Source of the DNA: Xylocopa sonorina
Lineage: Eukaryota > Arthropoda > Insecta > Hymenoptera > Apidae
Direction of reading: 5' to 3'
Assembly: GCF_050948175.1 (NCBI RefSeq)
Contig: NW_027490494.1
Span: forward strand, 1 to 64,000
DNA length: 64,000 nt
Shown here in pieces: positions 40,401 through 53,497 of the stretch. The first letter of the stretch is position 1; each line of letters begins with the position of its first letter. The position numbers and the translations under genes are program-made. A model generated the notes under the pieces. It searched no databases and was not told where the DNA came from. It saw only the letters and a program-made list of their open reading frames with translations.

Positions 40401-43400
40401 TTTACCTTCATTTGAAGTGTAGACGAGGAATACATAACACTTCGGAAATCATATTATATCTTACCATGAACTATAGAAATGAGTTGCGATATCGCGTTTT
40501 AAGAATCATAAGAACTCTATTGCTACGAGACGTAGACATCTGCAATCGCAATTTCTTTGCAAGGAAGGGTTTCATTTACATTCATTTGAAGTGTAGACGA
40601 GGAATACATAACACTTCGCAAATCATATTATATCTTACCATGAAACATAGAAATGAGATGCGATATCGCGTTTTAAGAAGCATTAGAACCCTATTGCTAC
40701 GATAGGTAAATATCTGCAAACGCTATTTCTTTGCAAGGAAGTGTCGCATTTACATTCATTTGAATCGTAGACGAGGAATACATAACACTTCGCGAATCAT
40801 ATTATATCTTACCATGAAACATAGAAATGAGATGCGATATCGCGTTTTAAGAAGCATTAGAACACTATCGCTACGATACCTAGACATCTGCAGACGCTAT
40901 TTCCTTGCAAGGAAGTGTCGCATTTACATTCATTTGAATCGTAGACGAGGAATGCATAACACTTCGCAATGAATATTATATCTTATCATTAAACATAGAT
41001 ATGAGATGCAATATCTCGTTTTAGGAAGCATTTGAACTCTATTGCTACGATACCTAGACATCTGCAGACGCTATTTCCTAGTAAGGAAGTGTCGCATTTA
41101 CATTCATTTGAAGTGCAGACGAGGAATACATAACACTTCGCAAATCAAATTATATCTTACCATGAAACATTGAAATGAGATGCGATATCGCGTTTTAAGA
41201 AGTATTAGAGCACTATCGCTACGATACCTAGACATCTGCAGACGCTATTTCCTAGCAAGGAAGTGTCGCATTTACATTCATTTGAAGTGTAGACGAGGAA
41301 TACATAACACTTCGCAAATCATATTATATCATACCATGAACCATAGAAATGAGATGCGATATCGCGTTTTAAGAATCATAAGAACTCTATTGCTGCGATA
41401 CGTAGACATCTGCAAACGCTATTTCTTTGCAAGGAAGCGTTGCATTTACATTCATTTGAAGTGTAGACGAGGAATACATAACACTTCGCAAATCATATTA
41501 TATCTTACCATGAAACATAGAAATCAGATGCGATATCGCGTTTTAAGAATCATAGGAATTCTATTGCTACGATACGTAGACAACTGCAAACGCTATTTCC
41601 TTGCAAGGAAGTGTCGCATTTACAATCATTTGAATCGTATACGAGGAATGCATAACACTTCCCAATGAGTATTATATCTTATCATGAAACATAGATATGA
41701 GATGCAATATCTCGTTTTAAGAAGCATTTGAACTCTATTGCTACGATACCTAGACATCTGCAAACGCTATTTCCCAGCTAGGAAGTGTCGCATTTACATT
41801 CATTTGAAGTGTAGACGAGGAATACATGACAATTCGCAAATCATATTATATCTTACCATGAAACATAGAAATGAGATGCGATATCGCGTTTTAAGAAGAG
41901 TTAGAACTCCATTGCTACGATACGTAGTCATCTGCAGACGCTATTTCCTTGCAAGGAAGTGTCGCATTTACATTCATTTGAAGTGTAGACGAGTAATACA
42001 TGTCACTTCGCAAATCATATTATATCTTACCATGAAACATAGAAATGAGATGCGATATCGCGTTTTAAGAAGCATTAGAACTCTATCGCTACGATACCTA
42101 GACATCTGCAGACGCTATTTCCTAGCAAGGAAGTGTCGCATTTACATTCATTTGAATTGTAGACGAGGAATACATAACACTTCGCAAATCATATTATATC
42201 TTACCATGAAACATAGAAATGAGATGCGATATCGCGTTTTAAGAAGCATTAGAACACTATCGCTACGATACCTGGACATCTGCAGACGCTATTTCCTTTC
42301 AAGGAAGTGTCGCATTTACATTCATTTGAAGTGTAGACGAGGAGTACATAACACTTCGCAAATCATTTTATATCTTACCATGAAACATAGAAATGAGATG
42401 CGATATCGCGGTTTTAAGAATCATAAGAACTCTATTGCTACGATACGTAGACATCTGCAAACGCTCTTTCCTTGCAAGGAAGTGTCGCATTAACATTCAT
42501 TTGAAGTGTCGACGAGGAATACATAACACTTCGCAAATCATATTATATCTTACCATGAAACATAGAAATGAGATGCGATATCGCGTTTTAAGAAGCATTA
42601 GAACTCTATCGCTACGATACCTAGGCATCTGCAGACGCTATTTCCCAGCAAGGAAGTGTCGCATTTACATTCATTTGAAGTGTAGACGAGGAATACATGA
42701 CACTTCGCAAATCATATTATATCTTACCATGAACTATGGAAATGAATTGCGATATCGCGTTTTAAGAATCATAAGAACTCTATTGCTACGAGACGTAGAC
42801 ATCTGCAATCGCAATTTCTTTGCAAGGAAGCGTTTCATTTACATTCATTTGAAGTGTAGACGAGGAATACATAACACTTCGCAAGTCATATTATATCTTA
42901 CCATGAAACATAGAAATGAGATGCGATATCGCGTTTTAACAAGCATTAGAACCCTATTGCTACGATAGGTAGATATCTGCAAACGCTATTTCTTTGCAAG
43001 GAAGTGTCGCATTTACATTCATTTGAATCATAGACGAGGAATACATAAAACTTCGCAAATTACATTATATCCTACCATGAAACATAGAAATGAGGTGCGA
43101 TATCGCGTTTTAAGAAGCATTAGAAATCTATTGCTACGATACGTAGATATCTGCATACGCTATTTCCTTGCAAGGAAGTGTCGCATTTACATTCATTTGA
43201 AGTGTAGACGAGGAATACATAACACTTCGCAAATCATATTATATCTTACCATGAAACATAGAATTGAGATCGCGACCGCGTTTTAAGAATCATAAGAACT
43301 CCATTGCTACGATACGTAGACATCTGCAAACGCTATTTCTTTGCAAGGAAGTGTCGCATTTACATTCATTTGAAGTGTGGACGAGGAATACATAACACTT

Positions 43401-45520
43401 CGCAAATCATATTATATCTTACCATGAAACATAGAAATGAGATGCGATATCGCGTTTTAAGTAGCATTAGAACCCTATTGCTACGATAGGTAGACATCTG
43501 CATACGCTATTTCCTTGCAAGCAAGTGTCGCATTTACATTCATTTGAAGCGTAGACGAGGAATACATAACACTTCGCAAATCATATTATATCTTACCATG
43601 AAACATAGAAATGAGATGCGGTATCGCCTTTTAAGAAGCATTAGATCCCTATTGCTACGATAGGTAGATATCTGCAAACGCTATTTCCTTGCAAGGAAGT
43701 GTCGCATTTACATTCATTTGAAGCGTAGACGAGGAATACATAACACTTCGCAAATCATATTATATCTTACCATGAAACATAGAAATGAGATGCGATATCG
43801 CCTTTTAAGAAGCATTAGAACCCTATTGCTACGATAGGTAGATATCTGCAAACGCTATTTCCTTGCAAGGAAGTGTCGCATTTACATTCATTTGAAGTGT
43901 AGACGAGGAATACATAACACTTCGCAAATCATATTATATCTTACCATGAAACATAGAAATGAGATGCGATATCGCGTTTTAAGAAGCATTAGAACCCTAT
44001 TGCTACGATAGGTAGACATCTGCATACGCTATTTCCTTGCAAGGAAGTGTCGCATTTACATTCATTTGAAGCGTAGACGAGGAATACATAACACTTCGCA
44101 AATCATATTATATCTTACCATGAAACATAGAAATGAGATGCGATATCGCCTTTTAAGAAGCATTAGAACCCTATTGCTACGATAGGTAGATATCTGCAAA
44201 CGCTATTTCCTTGCAAGGAAGTGTCGCATTTACATTCATTTGAAGTGTAGACGAGGAATACATAACACTTCGCAAATTATATTATATCTTACCATGAAAC
44301 ATAGAAATGAGATGCGATATCGCGTTTTAAGAAGCATTAGAAATCTGTTGCTACGATACGTAGACATCTGCAAACGCTATTTCCTTTCAAGGAAGTGTCG
44401 CATTTACCTTCATTTGAAGTGTAGACGAGGAATACATAACACTTCGGAAATCATATTATATCTTACCATGAACTATAGAAATGAGTTGCGATATCGCGTT
44501 TTAAGAATCATAAGAACTCTATTGCTACGAGACGTAGACATCTGCAATCGCAATTTCTTTGCAAGGAAGGGTTTCATTTACATTCATTTGAAGTGTAGAC
44601 GAGGAATACATAACACTTCGCAAATCATATTATATCTTACCATGAAACATAGAAATGAGATGCGATATCGCGTTTTAAGAAGCATTAGAACCCTATTGCT
44701 ACGATAGGTAAATATCTGCAAACGCTATTTCTTTGCAAGGAAGTGTCGCATTTACATTCATTTGAATCGTAGACGAGGAATACATAACACTTCGCGAATC
44801 ATATTATATCTTACCATGAAACATAGAAATGAGATGCGATATCGCGTTTTAAGAAGCATTAGAACACTATCGCTACGATACCTAGACATCTGCAGACGCT
44901 ATTTCCTTGCAAGGAAGTGTCGCATTTACATTCATTTGAATCGTAGACGAGGAATGCATAACACTTCGCAATGAATATTATATCTTATCATTAAACATAG
45001 ATATGAGATGCAATATCTCGTTTTAGGAAGCATTTGAACTCTATTGCTACGATACCTAGACATCTGCAGACGCTATTTCCTAGTAAGGAAGTGTCGCATT
45101 TACATTCATTTGAAGTGCAGACGAGGAATACATAACACTTCGCAAATCAAATTATATCTTACCATGAAACATTGAAATGAGATGCGATATCGCGTTTTAA
45201 GAAGTATTAGAGCACTATCGCTACGATACCTAGACATCTGCAGACGCTATTTCCTAGCAAGGAAGTGTCGCATTTACATTCATTTGAAGTGTAGACGAGG
45301 AATACATAACACTTCGCAAATCATATTATATCATACCATGAACCATAGAAATGAGATGCGATATCGCGTTTTAAGAATCATAAGAACTCTATTGCTGCGA
45401 TACGTAGACATCTGCAAACGCTATTTCTTTGCAAGGAAGCGTTGCATTTACATTCATTTGAAGTGTAGACGAGGAATACATAACACTTCGCAAATCATAT
45501 TATATCTTACCATGAAACAT
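37450..45520 (+). repeat. 4,002-bp (23-monomer) near-identical tandem duplication
   Basis: Points 37,736/41,738, 38,391/42,393, 39,302/43,304, 40,238/44,240 and 41,180/45,182 are all offset exactly 4,002 bp (23 x 174). The left boundary lies between about 37,450 and 37,520 and the right end near 45,520. Both copies share rare marks such as 'gtgtcgacgagg' (38,506/42,508), a 175-bp monomer (38,378/42,380) and a 173-bp monomer (39,259/43,261). The two length variants cancel, giving the exact multiple. The only difference I noticed is two adjacent bases at 39,271-39,272 against 43,273-43,274. This is the youngest large duplication in the window. Confidence 0.92.
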
Positions 45521-48500
45521 AGAAATGAGATGCGATATCGCGTTTTAAGAAGCATCAGAACCCTATTGCTACGATAGGTAGACATCTGCAAACGCTATTT
45601 CCTTGCAAGGAAGTGTCGCATTTACATTCATTTGAAGTGTAGACGAGGAATACATGACACTTCGCAAATCATATTATATCTTACCATGAAACATAGAAAA
45701 GAGATGCGATATCGCGTTTTAAGAAGCATTAGAAACCTATTTCTACGATACGTAGACATCTGCAAACGCTATTTCTTTGCAAGGAAGTGTTGCATTTACA
45801 TTTATTTGAAGTGTAGACGAGGAATCCACAACACTTCGCAAATCATATTATATCTTACCATGAAACATAGAATTGAGATCGATACCGCGTTTTAAGAATC
45901 ATAAGAACTCCATTGCTACGATACGTAGACATCTGCAAACGCTATTTCCTTGCAAGGAAGTGTCGCATTTACATTCATTTGAATCGTAGACGAGGAATGC
46001 ATAACACTTCGCAATGAATATTATATCTTATCATTAAACATAGATATGAGATGCAATATCTCGTTTTAGGAAGCATTTGAACTCTATTGCTACGATACCT
46101 AGACATCTGCAGACGCTATTTCCTAGTAAGGAAGTGTCGCATTTACATTCATTTGAAGTGCAGACGAGGAATACATAACACTTCGTAAATCAAATTATAT
46201 CTTACCATGAAGCATTGAAATAAGATGCGATATCGCGTTTTAAGAAGCATTAGAACATTATCGCTACGATACCTAGACATCTGCAGACGCTATTTCCTTG
46301 CAAGGAAGTGTCGCATTTACATTCATTTGAAGTGTAGACGAGGAATACATGACACTTCGCAAATCATATTATATCTTACCATGAAACATAGAAAAGAGAT
46401 GCGATATCGCGTTTTAAGAAGCATTAGAAACCTATTGCTACGATAGGTAGACATCTGCAAACGCTATTTCCTTGCAAGGAAGTGTCGCATTTACATTCAT
46501 TTGAAGTGTAGATGAGGAATACATGACACTTCGCAAATCATATTATATCTTACCATGAAACATAGAAAAGAGATGCGATATCGCGTTTTAAGAAGCATTA
46601 GAAACCTATTTCTACGATACGTAGACATCTGCAAACGCTATTTCTTTGCAAGGAAGTGTTGCATTTACATTCATTTGAAGTGTAGACGAGGAAAACATAA
46701 CACTTCGCAAATCATATTATATCTTACCATGAACCATAGAAATGAGATGCGATATCGCGTTTTAAGAATCATAAGAACTCTATTGCTACGATACGTAGAC
46801 ATCTGCAAACGCTATTTCCTTGCAAGGAAGTGTTGCATTTACATTCATTTGAAGTGTAGACGAGGAATACATAACACTTCGCAAATCATATTATATCTTA
46901 CCATGAAACATAGAAATTAGATGCGATATCGCGTTTTAAGAAGCATTAGAACCCTATTGCTGCGATAGGTAGACATCTGCAAACGCTATTTCCTTGCGAG
47001 GAAGTGTCGCATTTACATCCATTTGAAGTGTAGACGAGGAATACATAACACTTCGCAAATCATATTATATCTTACCATGGAACATAGAAATGAGATGCGA
47101 TATCGCGTTTTAAGAAGCATTAGAAATCTATTGCTACGATACGTAGACATCTGCAAACGCTGTTTCCTTGCAAGGAAGTGTCGCATTTACATTCATTTGA
47201 ATCGTATACGAGGAATGCATAACACTTCGCAATGAATATCATATCCTACCATGAAACATAGAAATGAGATGCGATATCGCGTTTTAAGAAGCATTAGAAC
47301 CCTATTGCTACGACAGGTAGACATCTGCAAACGCTATTTCCTTGCAAGGAAGTGTCGCATTTGCTTTCATTTGAAGTGTAGTCGAGGAATACATAACACT
47401 TCGCAAATCATATTATATCTTACCATGAAACATAGAAATGAGATGCGATTTCGCGTTTTAAGAAGCATTAGAAATCTATTGCTACGAAAAGTAGACATCT
47501 GCAAACGCTATTTCCTTGCAAGGAAGTGTCGCATTTATAGTCATTTGAAGTGTAGACGAGGAATACATAACACTTCGCAAATCATATTATATCTTACCAT
47601 GAAACATAGAATTGAGATCGATATCGCGTTTTAAGAATCATAAGAACTCTATTGCTACGATACGTAGACATCTACAAACGCTATTTCCTTGCAAGGAAGT
47701 GTCGCATTTACATTCATTTGAATCGTATACAAGGAATGCATAACACTTCGCAATGAATATTATATCTTATCATGAAACATAGATATGAGATGCAATATCG
47801 CGTTTTAAGAAGCATTTGAACTCTATTGCTACGATACCTAGACATCTGCAGACGCTATTTCCTAGCATAGAAGTGTCGCATTTACATTCATTTGAAGTGT
47901 AGACGAGGAATACATGACACTTCATCAATCATATTATATCTTACCATGAAACAAAGAAATGAGATGCGGTATTGCGTTTTAAGAATCATAAGAACTCTAT
48001 TGCTACGATGCGTAGACATCTGCAAACGCTATTTCCTTGCAAGGAAGTGTCGCATTTACATTCATTTGAATCGTATACGAGGAATGCATAACACTTCGCA
48101 AATCATATTATATCTTACCATGAAACATAGAAATGAGATGCGATATCGCGTTTTAAGTAGCATTAGTAATCTATTGCTACGATACGTAGACATCTGCAAA
48201 CGCTATTTCTTTGCAAGGAAGTGTCGCATTTACATTCATTTGAATCGTAGACGAGGAATGCATAACACTTCGCAATGAATATTATATCTTATCATTAAAC
48301 ATAGATATGATATGCAATATCTCGTTTTAGGAAGCATTTGAACTCTATTGCTACGATACCTAGACATCTGCAGACGCTATTTCCTAGTAAGGAAGTGTCG
48401 CATTTACATTCATTTGAAGTGCAGACGAGGAATACATAACACTTCGCAAATCAAATTATATCTTACCATGAAGCATTGAAATGAGATGTGTTATCGCGTT

Positions 48501-51500
48501 TTATGAATCATAAGAACTCTATTGCTACGATACGTAGACATCTGCAAACGCTATTTCCTTGCAAGGAAGTGTCGCATTTACATTCATTTGAAGTGTAGAC
48601 GAGGAATCCACAACACTTCGCAAATCATATTATATCTTACCATGAAACATAGAATTGAGATCGATACCGCGTTTTAAGAATCATAGGAACTCCATTGCTA
48701 CGATACGTAGACATCTGCAAACGCTATTTCCTTGCAAGGAAGTGTCGCATTTACTTTCATTTGAAGTGTAGGCGAGGAATACATGACACTTCGCAAATCA
48801 TATTATATCTTACCATGAAACAAAGAAATGAGATGCGATATCGCGTTCTAAGAAGCATTAGAACCCTATTGCTACGATAGGTAGACATCTGCAAACGCTA
48901 TTTCCTTGCAAGGAAGTGTCGCATTTACATTCATTTGAAATGTAGACGAGGAATACATAACACTTCGCAAATCACATTATATCTTACCATGAAACATAGA
49001 AATGAGATGCGATATCGTGTTTTAAGTAGCATTAGTAATCTATTGCTACGATACGTAGACATCTGCAAACGCTATTTCTTTGCAAGCAAGTGTCGCATTT
49101 ACATTCATTTGAAGTGTAGACGAGGAATACATAACACTTCGCAAATCATATTATATCTCACCATGAAACATAGAAATGAGATGCGATATCGCGTTTTAAG
49201 AAGCATTAGAAACCTATTACTACGATACGTAGAAATCTGCAAACGCTATTTCCTTGCATGGAAGTGTCGCATTTACATTCATTTGAATCGTATACGAGGA
49301 ATGCATAACACTTCGCAATGAATATTATATCTTATCATGAAACATAGATATGAGATGCAATATCTCGTTTTAAGAAGCATTTGAACTCTATTACTACGAT
49401 ACCTAGACATCTGCAGACGCTATTTCCTAGCAAAGAAGTGACGCATTTACATTCATTTGAAGTGTAGACGAGGAATACATGACACTTCGCAAATCATATT
49501 ATATCTTACCATGAAACATAGAAATGAGATGCGGTATTGCGTTTTAAGAATCATAAGAACTCTATTGCTACGATGCGTAGACATCCGCAAACGCTATTTC
49601 CTTGCAAGGAAGTGTCGCATTTACATTCATTTGAATCGTATACGAGGAATGCGTAACACTTCGCAATGAATATTATATCTTATTATGAAACATAGATATG
49701 AGATGCAATATCTCGTTTTAAGAAGCATTTGAACTCTATTGCTACGATACCAAGACATCTGCAGTCGCTATTTCCTAGCAAAGAAGTGTCGCATTTATAT
49801 TCATTTGAAGTGTAGACGAGGAATACATGACACTTCGCAAATCATATTATATCTTACCATGAAACATAGAAATGAGATGCGATATCGCGTTTTAAGAAGC
49901 ATTAGAAATCTATTGCTACGATACGTAGAAATCTGCAAACGCTATTTCCTTGCATGGAAGTGTCGCATTTACATTCATTTGAAGTGTAGACGAGAAATAC
50001 ATAAAACTTCGCAAATCATATTATATCTTACCATGAAACATAGAAATGAGATGCGATATCGCGTTTTAAGATGCATTAGAACTCTATTGCTACGACAGGT
50101 AGACATCTGCAAACGCTATTTCCTTGCAAGGAAGTGTCGCCTTTACATTCATTTGAAGTGTAGACGAGGAATAAATAACAATTCGCAAATTATATTATAT
50201 CTTACCATGAAACATAGAAATGAGATGCGATATCGCGTTTTAAGAAGCATTAGAAAACTATTGCTACGATACGTAGACATCTGCAAACGCTATTTCTTTG
50301 CAAGGAAGAGTCGCATTTACATTCATTTGAAGTGTAGACGAGGAATACATAACACTTCGCAAATCATATTATATCTTACCATGAATCATAGAAATGAGAT
50401 GCGATATCGCATTTTAAGAAGCATTAGAAATCTATTGCTACGATACGCAGACATCTGCAAACGCTATTTCTTTGCAAGGAAGAGTCGCATTTACATTCAT
50501 TTGAAGTGTAGACGAGGAATACATAACACTTCGCAAATCATATTATATCTTACCATGAATCATAGAAATGAGATGCGATATCGCATTTTAAGAAGCATTA
50601 GAAATCTATTGCTACGATACGCAGACATCTGCAAACGCTATTTCTTTGCAAGGAAGTGTCGCATTTACATTCATTTGAATCGTATACGAGGAATGCATAA
50701 CACTTCGCAATGAATACTATATCTTATCATGAAACATAGATATGAGATGCAATATCGCGTTTTAAGAAGCACTAGAACTCTATTGCTACGATAGGTAGAC
50801 ATCTGCAAACGCTATTTCCTTGCAAGGAAGTGTCGCATTTGCATTCATTTGAATCGTATACGAGGAATGCATAACACTTCGCAATGAATATTATATCTTA
50901 TCATGAAACATGGATATGAGATGCAATATCTCGTTTTAAGAAGCATTTGAACTCTATTGCTACGATACCTAGATATCTGCAGACGCTATTTCCTAGCAAA
51001 GAAGTGACGCATTTACATTCATTTGAAGTGTAGACGAGGAATACATGACACTTCGCAAATCATATTATATCTTACCATGAAACATAGAAATGAGATGCGG
51101 TATTACGTTTTAAGAATCATAAGAACTCTATTGCTACGATGCGTAGACATCTGCAAACGCTATTTCCTTGCAAGGAAGTGTCGCATTTACATTCATTTGA
51201 ATCGTATACGAGGAATGCATAACACTTCGCAAATCATATTATATCTTACCATGAAACATAGAAATGAGATGCGGTATTGCGTTTTAAGAATCGTAAGAAC
51301 TCTATTGCTACGATGCGTAGACATCTGCAAACGCTATTTCCTTGCAAGGAAGTGTCGCATTTACATTCATTTGAATCGTATACGAGGAATACATAACACT
51401 TCGCAAATCATATTATATCTTACCATGAAACATAGAAATGAGATGCATTATCGCGTTTTAAGAAGCATTAGAAATCTATTGCTACGATACGTAGACATCT

Positions 51501-52070
51501 GCAAACGCTATTTCTTTGCAACGAAGTGTCGCATTTACATTCATTTGAAGTGTAGACGAGGAATACAAAACACTTCGCAAATCATATTATATCTTACCAT
51601 GAAACAAAGAAATGAGATGCGATATCGCGTTTTATGAAGCATTAGAACCCTATTGCTACGATAGGTAGACATCTGCAAACGCTATTTTCTTGCAAGGAAG
51701 TGTCGCATTTACATTCATTTGAAGTGTAGACGAGGAATACATAACACTTCGCAAATCATATTATATCTTACCATGAAACATAGATATGAGATGCAATATC
51801 TCGTTTTAAGAAGCATTTGAACTCTATTGCTACGATACCTAGACATCTGCAGACGCTATTTCCTAGCAAAGAAGTGTCGCATTTACATTCATTTGAAGTG
51901 TAGACGAGGAATACATGACACTTCGCAAATCATATAATATCTTACCATGAAAAATAGAAATGAGATGCGATATCGCGTTTTAAGTAGCATTAGTAATCTA
52001 TTGCTACGATACGTAGACATCTGCAAACGCTATTTCTTTGCAAGGAAGTGTCGCATTTACATTCATTTGA
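38892..52070 (+). repeat. Second, rearranged copy of the 11.7-28.2 kb segment
   Basis: Blocks occur in the same order as in 11.7-28.2 kb. 11,819/39,021, 12,100/39,302 and 13,036/40,238 are offset 27,202 bp. 20,861/47,023 and 21,089/47,251 are offset 26,162. A rare 'gatatgatatgcaatatc' monomer at 21,448 recurs at 48,305. 24,516/49,739 is offset 25,223, and 27,192/51,023 is offset 23,831. The offsets drift by whole or nearly whole monomers, so the copy lost and gained internal units, including its own 4,002-bp duplication. I infer a former segmental tandem duplication with a unit of about 27 kb. Confidence 0.75.
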
Positions 52071-52100
52071 AGTGCAGACGAGGAATACATAGCACTTCGC
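45521..52100 (+). repeat. Mosaic domain, shortened match to 19-28 kb
   Basis: The content follows the order of the 15-mer and 16-mer domains but keeps only part of each. 46.55-47.5 kb matches 20.5-21.3 kb. 49.5-50.0 kb matches 24.3-24.8 kb. At about 50,037 it jumps to the equivalent of 25,506, skipping three monomers. One monomer ('gaagagtcgc' plus 'atgaatcatag') is doubled at 50,383 and 50,557. 50.9-52.07 kb matches 27.07-28.2 kb. Confidence 0.7.
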
Positions 52101-52414
52101 AAATCATATTATATCTTACCATGAAACATTGAAATGAGATGCGATATCGCGTTTTAAGAAGCATTAGAAACCTATTGCTACGATACGTAGAAATCTGCAA
52201 ACGCTATTTCCTTGCATGGAAGTGTCGCATTTACATTCATTTGAATCGTATACGAGGAATGCATAACACTTCGCAATGAATATTATATCTTATCATGAAA
52301 CATAGATATGAGATGCAATATCTCGTTTTAGGAAGCATTTGAACTCTATTGCTACGATACCTAGACATCTGCAGATGCTATTTCCTAGCAAAGACGTGAC
52401 GCATTTACATTCAT

Positions 52415-53497
52415 TTGAAGTGTAGACGAGGAATACATGACACTTCGCAAATCATATTATATCTTACCATGAAACATAGAAATGAGATGCGGTATTGCGT
52501 TTTAAGAATCATAAGAACTCTATTGCTACGATGCGTAGACATCTGCAAACGCTATTTCCTAGCAAGGAAGTGTCGCATTTACATTCATTTGAAGTGTAGA
52601 CGAGGAATACATGACACTTCGCAAATCATATTATATCTTACCATGAAACATAGAAATGAGATGCGATATCGCGTTTTAAGAAGCATTAGAAATCTATTGC
52701 TACGATACGTAGGCATCAGCAAACGCTATTTCTTTGGAAGGAAGTGTCGCATTTACATTCATTTGAAGTGTAGACGAGGAATACATAACACTTCGCAAAT
52801 CATATTATATCTTACCACGAAACATAGAAATGAGATGCGATATCGCGTTTTAAGAATCATAAGAACTCTATTGCTACGATACGTAGACATCTGCAAACGC
52901 ACTTTCCTTGCAGGGAAGTGTCGCATTAACATTCATATGAAGTGTAGACGAGGAATACATAACACTTCGCAAATCATATTATATCTTACCATGAAACATA
53001 GAAATGAGATGCGATATTGCGTTTTGAGAAGCATCAGAACTCTATCGCTGCGATACCTAAACATCTGCAGACGCTATTTCCTTTCAAGGGAGTGTCGCAT
53101 TTACAATCGTTTGAAGTGTAGACGAGGAGTACATAACACTACGCAAATCATATTATATCTTACCATGAAACATAGAAATGAGATGCGATATCGCGTTTTA
53201 AGAATCATAAGAACTCTATTACTACGATACGCAGACATCTGCAAACGTACTTTCCTTGCAAGGAAGTGTCGCATTAATATTCATATGAACTGTAGACGAG
53301 GAATACGTAACACTTCGCAAATCATATTATATCTTACCATGAAACATAGAAAAGAGGTGCGATATCGCGTTCTAAGAATCATAAGAACTCTATTGCTACG
53401 ATACCTAGACATCTGCAGACGCTATTTCCTAGCAAGGAAGTGTCGCATTTACGTTCATTTGAATCGTAGACGTAGAATGCATAACACTTCGCAATGA
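52415..53497 (+). other. Longest open frame (360 codons), judged non-coding
   Basis: Because the monomer is 58 codons long, intact copies translate as a repeated Arg/Lys/His-rich 58-residue peptide. This run covers about six copies. Other long runs are 24,984-26,012 (342 codons), 33,799-34,788 (329), 49,739-50,713 (324) and 56,503-57,384 (293). I do not call a gene. Runs end wherever a monomer carries 'cgcaatga', 'cgatagg' or 'attgaaatg', or has lost one base. I see no preference for silent changes, promoter, splice pattern or recognised domain. In the youngest 4,002-bp pair, the only difference seen inside a run changes an Asp to Ala. Confidence 0.85.
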
